From Eubacterium_U album (lineage in GTDB: Bacteria; Bacillota; Clostridia; Lachnospirales; Lachnospiraceae): 64,000 bases of DNA. The stretch spans positions 184,101 through 248,100 of the forward strand of contig NZ_JAODBU010000008.1 in NCBI RefSeq assembly GCF_025336545.1. Direction: 5' to 3'. Of this stretch, positions 25,876 to 34,970 are shown piece by piece (within the stretch, counting starts at the first letter, position 1; each line of letters opens with the position of its first letter). The notes beneath the pieces were generated by a model, which ran no database searches, was not told where the DNA came from, and worked only from the letters and a program-made list of their open reading frames with translations. The position numbers and the translations under genes are program-made.

Positions 25876-27321
25876 TTAGCCTAAATTATTTCGATATTGT
25901 GACGGTGTAAGTCCTGTGATAGCCTTAAATGTTTTCATGAAATGTTTCTCATGTTCATAACCGACAGCCTGAGATATTTCATTTATTTTCATATCTGTAT
26001 CAGTTAATAACTTTTTAGCTTCTCCAATTCTGATATCCTTTAAATAGTTTACAAAATTTGTTCCTGTATACTGTTTAAATGTAAAAGAAAATAAAGAATA
26101 GTTCATGGAAACATAATTTGACACTACAGCCATATTTAAATCAGTTGCGTAATTTTCCTGAATATATTTAATTGCATTTTTTATTTTGATATTTGCCTTA
26201 TGCTCATCAATATCTGTACTTACAAGTTCATCAAAGCCTCTAATCCAGCGTTTGACAACTTCCATATATTCATCTATTGTCTGAAAACTATAAATATCTG
26301 ATAATTCCATAATATCATCTTCTCCAACTTTAAGAGTGTTCTGATACACTTTAATAGTTGTATTAAGAATTATTTCCATTTGTTCTTTAAATTCATTTAT
26401 GTAATATTTTCTGGCTTTAACACCATCAACAAATGATTCTAACTGTTCAATAGCTTCATCTAATTTATTTGAACAGATAAGATTAGCTGTCTGCATCATA
26501 AATTTAACACCATATTCATATTCTTCATCAGGTTTACTAAACTTGGCTGCATCCACACGTTTAATCATAGTTTCAAATGCGGTTTTTCTCATTGTTGCTG
26601 CTTCATGATATGCCTGTCGCAAATCTAAAAGATTATAATATACATTGCTTATTCCGATGTAATAATTATCAAATGATTTTAGAACTTCATCTTTATACTC
26701 TGAATCTACGATTAAAATGTTAAGAGAATCCTTACCTTCAAGATAATAATATTTTCCATCCATTTCATCATCAATTTCACTTTCAGGGCAGCTAAAGCAA
26801 CAAACCACAAAGTTTTTTACCTGAAAATACGCTCTTGCCATTTCAGTTATACTTTGCATTTCCTTATGAGTAACATTATCGTATATCATCATATACTGCA
26901 TCTGCTGATATACTACCTGCCTCTGCTTTTCATAAGATTCTTTTTCCTCAGTAATTATGTCATCAAATTTTTTCAAAACCTTTGCCAGCTTGTCTCTGTC
27001 AACAGGCTTCAATATGTATTCGTTTACACCATTTCTCATCATTTCAACTGCATAGTCAAATTCATCAAATCCACTTATAGCTGCAATCAATGGCTTTTTT
27101 GTCATTTTCTGGATTTCTTTTACTAATGAAATTCCGTCCATTTTTGGCATCCTAATATCCGTAAACATAACATCTACATTTTGTTTTTCTAATATTTCCA
27201 GAGCAGCTAATCCATTATTACATTCAATTATTTCTTCTACATCAACACCCGAACGTAAAACCATGGACTTAATACCCTGTCTTATCAGTTTTTCATCTTC
27301 AACAATCATTAATGTCTTCAT
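25876..27321 (-). CDS. YesN-type response regulator (receiver plus AraC DNA-binding domain)
   Basis: 481 residues. Receiver domain (1-120) with acidic MIVEDE, phospho-acceptor Asp in DVMFTDIRMPKMDG and Lys in YILKPVDRD. A central linker region (about 130-370) is followed by a C-terminal AraC domain with two helix-turn-helix units (NYATDLNMAVVSNYVSMNYS; INEISQAVGYEHEKHFMKTF). It is partner to the kinase three bases upstream. Such systems often regulate sugar uptake, but no transporter adjoins. Confidence 0.93.
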   Translation of the reverse strand: MKTLMIVEDEKLIRQGIKSMVLRSGVDVEEIIECNNGLAALEILEKQNVDVMFTDIRMPKMDGISLVKEIQKMTKKPLIAAISGFDEFDYAVEMMRNGVNEYILKPVDRDKLAKVLKKFDDIITEEKESYEKQRQVVYQQMQYMMIYDNVTHKEMQSITEMARAYFQVKNFVVCCFSCPESEIDDEMDGKYYYLEGKDSLNILIVDSEYKDEVLKSFDNYYIGISNVYYNLLDLRQAYHEAATMRKTAFETMIKRVDAAKFSKPDEEYEYGVKFMMQTANLICSNKLDEAIEQLESFVDGVKARKYYINEFKEQMEIILNTTIKVYQNTLKVGEDDIMELSDIYSFQTIDEYMEVVKRWIRGFDELVSTDIDEHKANIKIKNAIKYIQENYATDLNMAVVSNYVSMNYSLFSFTFKQYTGTNFVNYLKDIRIGEAKKLLTDTDMKINEISQAVGYEHEKHFMKTFKAITGLTPSQYRNNLG

Positions 27322-27324
27322 ATG

Positions 27325-28416
27325 CTACTGCTTCCTCTCTAACGGTAATTGAATAACCACTTTAGTAAATAACCCTTTCTTTGAGAAAATATCTATTCCG
27401 TACTCTTTTCCAAAGAACATCTGAATTCGTTCATTTACGTTCCTTAGCGCACGACCATGCTCCTTTGAATCATCTTCATGGGGCAAATATAGATTAACTT
27501 TAATCTCTTTCAATTTTTCCTCGTCCATACCTTTACCGGCATCAGAAACTTCTATTGCCAGAATATTTTTTTCTACAATATCATATACCTTTATATAAAT
27601 TGAAGTATCTTCAGCCATATCCTCTATACCGTGGTATACTGAATTCTCAACAATTGGCTGCAAAGTCATTTTTGGAATTTCAATATCCATATATTGTTCC
27701 GGAATATTTAGCGAAAGATATATTTCATAATCAAATCTTAAATTTAAAAGATTTAAATATGTCTGGACATATTCTAATTCTTCCCTTAATGTAACTAAAC
27801 CCGAAGTCCATTTCATACTATATCTGAACATCTGACCAAGTGATGTTATTGCATCAGATATTTCATAATCACCTTTTATCTCCGCCATCATCTTTATGCT
27901 TTCCAAGACATTATACATAAAATGAGCATTAATCTGATTTTGTAGTGATTTAATCTCAACATTCTTCATTAACAGCTGCTTTTTAACATTTTCTTTATTA
28001 AGCTGCTCTATATGATCTACCATATCGTTAATCTGATGCCCTAGCATAGCAATCTCGTCATCTCCATCTTCAGGCACATGCATATTATTTGTAGATGAAA
28101 TTTCATTGAAATTAGCAGAAAGTTTTCTAAATCTCTGAAAAATTTTAAAAATAAGCATTGAAACTGAAATAAACAGCGCTGAAGACATTATAAAGATTAT
28201 GGCTATATATCCACATTCTTTTGAGTTCAAATCATTGTCCATAAGTAACATAATCATGACCACACATATACATATGTATATTATCAAAATCCACCAAAAC
28301 GTTTTCATGAACATTGATTTATATTTTTTTTCTTTTTTATTATTTAGATAACTTTCTATATCATTTATATCTTCTAAATCATCTAAATCTATGTTTTCAT
28401 GCTTTTCTTCTTTCAT
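27325..28416 (-). CDS. YesM-type sensor histidine kinase lacking an extracellular sensor domain
   Basis: 363 residues, against roughly 580 for typical YesM kinases. An acidic/charged N-terminus (1-37), two membrane helices (about 40-59 and 70-91) joined by a loop of only about ten residues, a HAMP-like segment (93-145), then the His_kinase domain (phospho-His in QINAHFMYNVLES) and HATPase (PIVENSVYHGIED, DAGKGMDEEKL). With no external domain, the cue is probably membrane or cytoplasmic. It lies 17 bases after the RNase E/G gene. Confidence 0.92.
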   Translation of the reverse strand: MKEEKHENIDLDDLEDINDIESYLNNKKEKKYKSMFMKTFWWILIIYICICVVMIMLLMDNDLNSKECGYIAIIFIMSSALFISVSMLIFKIFQRFRKLSANFNEISSTNNMHVPEDGDDEIAMLGHQINDMVDHIEQLNKENVKKQLLMKNVEIKSLQNQINAHFMYNVLESIKMMAEIKGDYEISDAITSLGQMFRYSMKWTSGLVTLREELEYVQTYLNLLNLRFDYEIYLSLNIPEQYMDIEIPKMTLQPIVENSVYHGIEDMAEDTSIYIKVYDIVEKNILAIEVSDAGKGMDEEKLKEIKVNLYLPHEDDSKEHGRALRNVNERIQMFFGKEYGIDIFSKKGLFTKVVIQLPLERKQ

Positions 28417-28433
28417 ATTTTCCTCATAACATA

Positions 28434-29615
28434 TTATTTCTGAATTATTTCGTATAAAGATTTTTTTCCTTTTTTTCTTGTAATTTCCATCAATCCTAAC
28501 TTTGTAATATCAACTGCAATGCATCTTGAATAATCATATTTAAGAATTTCATTCATCTTGTTAAGTAATATCTGTTCATTTTCCTTATTTCGCATTGAAA
28601 TAAAATCAACAATAATAATTCCCGAAATATTTCTGATTTTCAACTGTCTGACAACTTCATGCGCAGCCTCAATATTTATCTTATAAAATGTTTCTTCTTT
28701 ATTTGATTTCAGTTCAGCTTTTCCCGTGTTTACATCAATTACAGTCAATGCTTCTGTCGGCTCTATGATCAGATATGCTCCAGAATTTAACCATACTTTT
28801 TTATTTATTCCGGACATAAGATGCTTTTCCAATGAATAGCATTTGAATAAAGGCAAATCTCTATTATAAAATTTACAGTTAATTTTGTTTTTTGAAAGTT
28901 CATCGAAAATCTGTTTCTTATCAGTAATAACAATTCCATTTTCTTTATCGATAAATTCCTGACATTCTTTTGTTAAGATTGACTCATTTTCTTTAACTAT
29001 AGATTTTCCTTTTAAATGCATAGCTTTGTTTTTTATTTCTTCAAGCTGATTTATCAGATCTATGATTTCGCCTTCAATCATTTGTTCTTTTGCATCTTTT
29101 GCTGATGTTCTGGCAATAAAACCATATTCATCGTTTTTATACTTATCAAGTATTCTTGTTAGCTGATTTCTTGTTGTCTTGTCCTGAATTTTTTTAGAAA
29201 TACTTATATTAGTATTTCCAACTGTAAGTACACAGTATTTTCCCGTCAGATTGATATTTGATGTTAGTGAATAATCTTTAGTTTTAATTTTATCTCCAGA
29301 CACCTGAACTAAAATTTTGTCACCCTGGCATACTTTATTGTTATTTTTTACATTTAAGAAAAATGGGGAATTATCATTCAAAGAATAATATCCCTTCAAG
29401 CCATTTCCAAATTCAATAAATGCTGCATTTATATTTTTTACTACGTCTTTTACATATCCAATATAAATATTACCAACAACAGACTCGCTATCCATATAAG
29501 TTATTCTTTGTAACTTTTCTTTATAAAAATAAAATCCCAATAATTTGTCATTATAAAAATCAGATAAAATCAATTTTGATTCTGACTCATTTGTTAAACC
29601 ATCAGTACTACTCAA
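28434..29615 (-). CDS. Ribonuclease E/G family endoribonuclease
   Basis: 393 residues. Split S1 domain (about 38-125; GNIYIGYVKDVVKNINAAF), then the RNase H-like catalytic region with metal-binding Asp in LTVIDVNTGKAE and GIIIVDFISM. It is shorter than E. coli RNase G (489) and I see no Zn-link CPxC motif, so dimerisation may differ. The start is TTG 29615, six bases after AGGAGA, overlapping the stop of the upstream gene (TTGAGTAG). An ATG start is not available in a comparable position. Confidence 0.88.
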   Translation of the reverse strand: MSSTDGLTNESESKLILSDFYNDKLLGFYFYKEKLQRITYMDSESVVGNIYIGYVKDVVKNINAAFIEFGNGLKGYYSLNDNSPFFLNVKNNNKVCQGDKILVQVSGDKIKTKDYSLTSNINLTGKYCVLTVGNTNISISKKIQDKTTRNQLTRILDKYKNDEYGFIARTSAKDAKEQMIEGEIIDLINQLEEIKNKAMHLKGKSIVKENESILTKECQEFIDKENGIVITDKKQIFDELSKNKINCKFYNRDLPLFKCYSLEKHLMSGINKKVWLNSGAYLIIEPTEALTVIDVNTGKAELKSNKEETFYKINIEAAHEVVRQLKIRNISGIIIVDFISMRNKENEQILLNKMNEILKYDYSRCIAVDITKLGLMEITRKKGKKSLYEIIQK

Positions 29616-30285
29616 TTGTCTCTCCTATTTCATCTAAAGGAACTAATTTATCATCCACCATACAATACATTTCCTCTCTTTGGTATGTAATTAATGACGG
29701 AATATCTTTTTGCAAATAATTAAACAATGATGAAACAACTAAATCCGGTTTAAGGTTAGAAGCACTACCTTGAGCAACTTTCATAAACAACCCTTCGTCC
29801 GTTAGTTTTAGTTCATATATCCACGGTTTAATATCAATTTCTTTCTCACTTTTTTTCGTTTTCTTTAAAACAACTATTTCCGGCTGACTTAAATATACTA
29901 CCAAATCATCTTTAGTTAATAATTTGTTAAGTCCTAATGCCGTATAATCTGCTCCAGCAATGATTGCCATACAATTCTTTGCGTTATCATCAAGTAACTT
30001 ATATTTTAAAACTTCAATTCCTTCTACATTAGCCTCGTTAATACGTTTTATCATTTCATTAGAACTATCTGTAGAGTTAACTTCAATATCAAAATATTCA
30101 CCATTGCTTACTATACCAACTCCAAGCGGTGCTGCAAAAGACATTTTCTGATGCGGTGAAAATCCTTCCGAATAACAAATATCAACATTTGCTCTACGCA
30201 TAACTTTTTGAAAATATCTCATCGTGTCAAGATGTCCAATAAATTTCATGTGTCCCTGTTTAGAGAATTTAATTCTTATTTTCAT
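29608..30285 (-). CDS. TIGR03936-type radical-SAM-linked protein (DUF2344)
   Basis: 225 residues from ATG 30285, preceded by GGAGG; the frame extends 33 bases upstream without support. Conserved start MKIRIKFSKQGHMKFIGHLD and the CYSEGFSPHQKMSFAAPLG segment. The family occurs beside, or fused to, the TIGR03960 radical SAM protein, as here, and often next to RNase E/G and rplU. Its biochemical role is unknown. Confidence 0.9.
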   Translation of the reverse strand: MKIRIKFSKQGHMKFIGHLDTMRYFQKVMRRANVDICYSEGFSPHQKMSFAAPLGVGIVSNGEYFDIEVNSTDSSNEMIKRINEANVEGIEVLKYKLLDDNAKNCMAIIAGADYTALGLNKLLTKDDLVVYLSQPEIVVLKKTKKSEKEIDIKPWIYELKLTDEGLFMKVAQGSASNLKPDLVVSSLFNYLQKDIPSLITYQREEMYCMVDDKLVPLDEIGETIE

Positions 30286-32137
30286 AACATATTCCTCCTC
30301 CAAATGAGTTTGCACCACATCCCGAACATCTTGTCATGCAGTTTGGTGTAACCTTTTGTGCCTGTGAATTATGGTATTCACGAAGCAAAAATTCTTTTGT
30401 AATTCCCGCATCTATAAAATCCCACGGGAATATTTCATCCTCACTTCTTTGTCTGCTTATATAGAAGTCCAAATCCACATTCGTTTCTTCAATAGCCTCT
30501 TTCCATTTTTCAAAATCAAAACTTTCAGACCATGAATCATATAGACAGCCTTTTTTATATGCTGATAATAATGTCTTTGATAATTTTCTGTCTCCTCTTG
30601 CAAAAAGACCTTCTAATACACTTACATCAGCTTCATGCCAATTATATTTAAGGCTTTTTCTGTTGAGCATAGATTTCATCTTGTCATTAACAATTTTAGC
30701 TTTATCTAAGAATTCAGGAATAGTGTTCATTGGAGACCATTGAAAAGCTGTAAATGGTTTTGGCACAAAAAATGATGTGCTTGCCGTAATCTGGCATTTT
30801 CCAATACGTTCTTCTTTTGGAACAGTAGCATAATATTCTTCTGCAATCTCTTCGCAAAGTTCCATTATTCCTTCTATATCATCTGTTGTTTCACCGGGAA
30901 GTCCTAACATAAAATATAATTTTACTTTATTCCATCCTGCTTTAAATGCAAGTCTTGAACCATTAAGTATATCTTCTTTTGTAAGTCCTTTATTTATTAC
31001 ATTTCTCATTCTCTGAGTTCCTGCTTCAGGTGCAAATGTAAGCGAACTTTTCTTTACATCCTGAACTTTACTCATTATGTCGAGCGCAAATGAATCAATT
31101 CTAAGTGACGGTAATGAAATATTTATATTTTTTTCTTTAAATTCATCAATTAGGAAATTAACTATTCCCTTTAACTGTGAATAATCACTTGTACTCAATG
31201 AGCTTAATGAAATTTCCTCATGACCTGTTGATTCAATCATCTTTCGTGCAGTATCTTTTAATTTTTCAAGACTTTTCTCTCTTACAGGTCTGTAAACCTG
31301 ACCCGCCTGACAAAATCTACATCCTCTTGAGCAGCCTCTCATAACTTCAAGTACAACTCTATCCTGTGTTGCTTTAATAAAAGGAACTAAAGGCTTAGTC
31401 GGATAATATACTTCATTCATATCAAGAACTATATCTTTTCTAACCTTATCCCTTGCATTCTCATTATTTTTTATCATTTCTTTAATTGTTCCATCTTCGT
31501 TGTATGTAACATCATAAAACTGTGGAACATATATACATGATAAATGGGCTGCTTTTTCTAAAAATTCTTTTCTCGAACCACCATTTTTTTTATTTTCTTT
31601 ATAAATATCTAATAACTCATCATATTGAGTTTCGCCCTCACCAATGTAGAACATATCAAAGAAGTTTGCAATTGGTTCCGGATTGTATGAGCATGGGCCT
31701 CCTCCAATAACAATAGGGTCGTCCTCTCCACGCTCTGTAGCAATTAAAGGAATTTTAGATAAATCTAAAATCTGTAAAATGTTTGTATAACACATTTCAT
31801 ATTGTAATGTTATACCTAAAAAATCGAAATTTTTTATAGGTTCCTGACTTTCAATTGCAAATAACGGAATATCTTTTTCCCTCATTATTTTATCCAAATC
31901 AAGCCATGGAGAATAAACTCTCTCGCAATAAGTATCTTCACGTCTATTAAACATGTCGTAAAGAATCTGTATTCCTAAATGTGACATTCCAATCTCATAT
32001 ACATCAGGAAAGCACATTGCAAATCGTATATCCACTTTTTTTGGATCCTTTACAATCATATTAACTTCATTTCCAATATATCTTGCCGGCTTATCTACCT
32101 GCAATAAAATCTCATCTGATAATGCTAATTTTTTCAA
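30269..32137 (-). CDS. TIGR03960-type radical SAM protein with B12-binding-like N-terminus
   Basis: 622 residues. N-terminal B12-binding-type domain (about 30-190; FAMCFPDVYEIGMSHLGIQI), radical SAM core with CSRGCRFC (CxxxCxxC) near residue 271, and a C-terminal Cys cluster MTRCSGCGANSFGGGICY. The reaction is unknown; coupling to DUF2344 and RNase E/G suggests RNA or translation-related modification, which is inference. Its 3' end overlaps the next gene by 17 bases. Confidence 0.92.
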   Translation of the reverse strand: MKKLALSDEILLQVDKPARYIGNEVNMIVKDPKKVDIRFAMCFPDVYEIGMSHLGIQILYDMFNRREDTYCERVYSPWLDLDKIMREKDIPLFAIESQEPIKNFDFLGITLQYEMCYTNILQILDLSKIPLIATERGEDDPIVIGGGPCSYNPEPIANFFDMFYIGEGETQYDELLDIYKENKKNGGSRKEFLEKAAHLSCIYVPQFYDVTYNEDGTIKEMIKNNENARDKVRKDIVLDMNEVYYPTKPLVPFIKATQDRVVLEVMRGCSRGCRFCQAGQVYRPVREKSLEKLKDTARKMIESTGHEEISLSSLSTSDYSQLKGIVNFLIDEFKEKNINISLPSLRIDSFALDIMSKVQDVKKSSLTFAPEAGTQRMRNVINKGLTKEDILNGSRLAFKAGWNKVKLYFMLGLPGETTDDIEGIMELCEEIAEEYYATVPKEERIGKCQITASTSFFVPKPFTAFQWSPMNTIPEFLDKAKIVNDKMKSMLNRKSLKYNWHEADVSVLEGLFARGDRKLSKTLLSAYKKGCLYDSWSESFDFEKWKEAIEETNVDLDFYISRQRSEDEIFPWDFIDAGITKEFLLREYHNSQAQKVTPNCMTRCSGCGANSFGGGICYENKN

Positions 32138-32146
32138 AAATCTATC

Positions 32147-32785
32147 CTACTTTTCTACTAATTTGTCTATTAAATCAGGCAATTCATTTAATCCCTGAAT
32201 TTCTTCTTCATCACCATCTATATTTCCGAATCCGTATGCTGCAAATATAAATGGGATTCCAGCTGCCATTGTTGCATCATAATCGCCTTGTGTATCTCCA
32301 ACATAAAATGCTTTATCAAGATTATTTCTTTCAATTACTAATCTAATATTGTCAGCTTTTGGCTTCCCTGTTCTTCCCGGATTTTCAAAATCAGTTACAT
32401 ATTCTCCTAAATCTGTAACCTTTAAAAATGCCTCTATATATCCAGCCTGACAGTTGCTGACAATATAAACGCTATATTTTTCATTTAATTTCTTAAATAT
32501 ATCTTTAATGTCAGGGTACAACACTCCTGAATGTGTAAGTAAATATTCATTTTCGTACTCGCAACATTCCTGCAAAATCTTGTAGCGACGTTCTACAGGT
32601 ATATTTGGTAAAAGATTATCAGCAATTGTTTCCATAAGCTTACCCATCTGCTGTTCTAACTCTTTAGTTGTTAGTCTTAAATCAATGTCATCATATCTCT
32701 CAAAGACAACATTCCATGACTCTGCTATCTGCTTTGTAGCATTCCATAAAGTGCCATCTAAATCAAATATAATTCCTGTCTTCAT
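32147..32785 (-). CDS. HAD-superfamily phosphatase, phosphoglycolate phosphatase-like
   Basis: 212 residues. Motif I FDLDGTLWN, motif II IVSNCQ, the conserved Lys in RTGKPKADN and motif IV YVGDTQGDYDATMAAG, with a helical cap (about 18-85). The substrate is not readable. It is first in the operon, 9 bases before the radical SAM gene. Confidence 0.88.
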   Translation of the reverse strand: MKTGIIFDLDGTLWNATKQIAESWNVVFERYDDIDLRLTTKELEQQMGKLMETIADNLLPNIPVERRYKILQECCEYENEYLLTHSGVLYPDIKDIFKKLNEKYSVYIVSNCQAGYIEAFLKVTDLGEYVTDFENPGRTGKPKADNIRLVIERNNLDKAFYVGDTQGDYDATMAAGIPFIFAAYGFGNIDGDEEEIQGLNELPDLIDKLVEK

Positions 32786-33031
32786 TTTTTTGCTCCATTT
32801 CTTATACTATTATGAATAACTGACCCCAAAACATTCGATTAATTTTTATTGTAGCATTAGAAAAACATTTATATTTCTTTAGTAATTTAATACAATAAAA
32901 TCATTTTTACTCATATTAATATAATACTATATCACCAAAAATTTTACAACTACAGTTATCCTAATGGGTCGAATTCTGTTAAACATAAGTTGATTATTTA
33001 AACTATCTATTATCATAATTATTATAAAAAC
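32786..33031. other. AT-rich intergenic gap between his operon and HAD gene
   Basis: No gene is visible. It must contain the promoter of the HAD-radical SAM-rng operon. A GACCCC (32823-32828) and a GGGTCGAATTC (32965-32975) were noted, but no clear repeat could be built from them. Confidence 0.4.
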
Positions 33032-33060
33032 AAAAGAACCACCCTTAAGCAGTTCTTTTT
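33032..33060 (-). terminator. Terminator of the his operon
   Basis: On the minus strand, AAAAAGAAC pairs with GTTCTTTT across a loop with secondary pairing, followed by GTTTTTATAAT. Confidence 0.75.
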
Positions 33061-33088
33061 GTAAATAAATATATAAATATTATATCCA

Positions 33089-34357
33089 TTATCTTCGTGA
33101 TAATTCCTTAGTGATTTCTTTCCATGTAACTCCCTTTTCAGCCATTAATACCATTACATGATATAAAAAGTCAGATATTTCATATTTAACTTCCTGTGGA
33201 TCCGGATTTTTTGCTGCAATTACAATTTCAGTTGCTTCTTCTCCGACTTTCTTTAATATCTTATCAATTCCCTTATCAAATAAGTAATTAGTATATGAAC
33301 CTTCTTTAGGATTTACCTTTCTGTCTAAAATTGTCTTATATACATCTTCAAATACATGAATTGGATTTGATTCATCAAACTCTTTCTTAACAAGTTCATT
33401 AAAGAAGCATGTGTCTGCTCCTGTATGACACGGAACTCCAACCTGATGTACTTTAGCTAACATTGTATCTAAATCACAATCCATAGACAATTCCTTTACA
33501 TACTGGAAATTACCGGATGTTAATCCTTTTACCCATATTTCATTACGGCTTCTGCTAAAATATGTCATTTTTCCCGTCTTAATTGTAAGATTAAATGCCT
33601 CTTCATTCATATATGCAAGCATTAATACCTTATCAGTCTTATAGTCCTGAACAATTACAGGAATCATTCCATCACTATTAGTCTTAAATTTGTCAAATGT
33701 AATCTTTGATTCTAAAACATCAACTTTTACATCTTCATCCTTTAACTGAGCCTTGAAATTCATATAATCAAATGCCTCATCTAATCCTGCATGTGAAACA
33801 CCATACACTTTTTCTTCTTTTGCAAATGAAATAATATCCTCAAAACTATACATACAGTCATAAGCTAAAACCCTTATGCCATATCCTAAAGCTTCTCTTG
33901 CACAATTATTTGCAATAATAAGAGATGCTCCATCATATTTTAATGTTTTTATTTTGTTCATATCAAAAGTACTGTCTATCATTACAGCAATCTTGTCACT
34001 TCCAAATCTTTCAGAAGCCTCAGATACTAATTCAAGATTACTTTCTTTATTTCCGTCTAAAATCGCTTTCTTAGCACCTGTATATATGTATTTCTTTACA
34101 TCTTCAAGTCTTTTAATATTTCCGCCAACTAATATCGGAATATCCACCGCATCAGCAATAGAAACCATTGTTCCAATATTGTTATCATGTTGAGAATCTG
34201 TTTCTGATATATCAAAAATAATTAATTCATCAGCTCCTCTGTTATTATACAAAGTTGCAAGTGCTACTGCATCTCCGTCACCAACAATTTCCATTGTATT
34301 TTTATTTACGACCTTTCCATCTTTTAAATAAATGGAAGGAATAATTCTAAAACTCAT
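33089..34357 (-). CDS. hisIE: HisF-like domain fused to HisI-HisE (histidine biosynthesis)
   Basis: 422 residues, three parts. Residues 1 to about 205 resemble HisF/HisA: RIIPSIYLKDGKVV, GADELIIFDI, PILVGGNIKRLEDVKKYI, IAVMIDS. Residues about 225-330 are HisI, phosphoribosyl-AMP cyclohydrolase (DCDLDTML, VPCHTGADTCF). Residues about 335-422 are HisE, phosphoribosyl-ATP pyrophosphatase (KVGEEATEIVIAAKN, YEISDFLYH). In the first domain the HisF catalytic Asp11 position is Tyr10, while the second Asp (Asp128) is kept, so it may be non-catalytic. True hisA, hisF and hisH are not in the window. Confidence 0.9.
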   Translation of the reverse strand: MSFRIIPSIYLKDGKVVNKNTMEIVGDGDAVALATLYNNRGADELIIFDISETDSQHDNNIGTMVSIADAVDIPILVGGNIKRLEDVKKYIYTGAKKAILDGNKESNLELVSEASERFGSDKIAVMIDSTFDMNKIKTLKYDGASLIIANNCAREALGYGIRVLAYDCMYSFEDIISFAKEEKVYGVSHAGLDEAFDYMNFKAQLKDEDVKVDVLESKITFDKFKTNSDGMIPVIVQDYKTDKVLMLAYMNEEAFNLTIKTGKMTYFSRSRNEIWVKGLTSGNFQYVKELSMDCDLDTMLAKVHQVGVPCHTGADTCFFNELVKKEFDESNPIHVFEDVYKTILDRKVNPKEGSYTNYLFDKGIDKILKKVGEEATEIVIAAKNPDPQEVKYEISDFLYHVMVLMAEKGVTWKEITKELSRR

Positions 34358-34360
34358 TTA

Positions 34361-34948
34361 TTATAAACTTCCTTTCGTAGATAGTACATCTTCAATTCTT
34401 TCATCAATCATTGTTGCATTGTCCAGTGATTTGGAAAATGCTTTAAAAATCCCTTCAATCATATGGTGATTATTACCGGATTCAAGCATTTTTATATGTA
34501 AATTCATTCCTACAGCATATGCTATGGCATGGAAAAATTCTTTTACCATTTCAGTATCAAATTCGCCAACTTTATCTACTGTAAATTCAGCATCAAAATT
34601 TAAATAAGGTCTTCCTGACAAATCAAGCGAACATAGCACCAAAGATTCATCCATCGGTAAAATTACAGAGCCATATCTTTTGATTGATTTTTTATCTCCA
34701 AGTGCCTGTTTTATGGCAATACCAAGAGCAATTCCCGTATCCTCAATTGTATGATGGCAATCAACAAATAAGTCTCCCTTAACTTTTACATCTAAATCAA
34801 ATAAACCATGTCTTGCAAAATTATTAAGCATATGGTCAAAAAAGCCAATTCCTGTATCAATATTAGCTTTTCCCTTTCCATCTATATTAAATGTAATATC
34901 AATCTGAGTTTCATTTGTCTTTCTGCTGTAAGTACCTACTCTGTTCAT
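34361..34948 (-). CDS. hisB: Imidazoleglycerol-phosphate dehydratase
   Basis: 195 residues, the single-function HisB. Mn-binding His motifs: GIGFFDHMLNNFARHG, DCHHTIEDTGIALG, EFFHAIAYAVG and GNNHHMIEGIFKAF. It dehydrates imidazole glycerol phosphate to imidazole acetol phosphate. It lies 22 bases after hisD and 3 before hisIE. Confidence 0.97.
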   Translation of the reverse strand: MNRVGTYSRKTNETQIDITFNIDGKGKANIDTGIGFFDHMLNNFARHGLFDLDVKVKGDLFVDCHHTIEDTGIALGIAIKQALGDKKSIKRYGSVILPMDESLVLCSLDLSGRPYLNFDAEFTVDKVGEFDTEMVKEFFHAIAYAVGMNLHIKMLESGNNHHMIEGIFKAFSKSLDNATMIDERIEDVLSTKGSL

Positions 34949-34970
34949 ATACCGCTACCTTCCTTATATT

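Noticed and set aside
32821..32980. Possible seventh repeat copy (GACCCC ... GGGTCGAATTC) between the HAD and his genes
   Set aside because: Only short end-like words match; the interior does not align with either sub-family.
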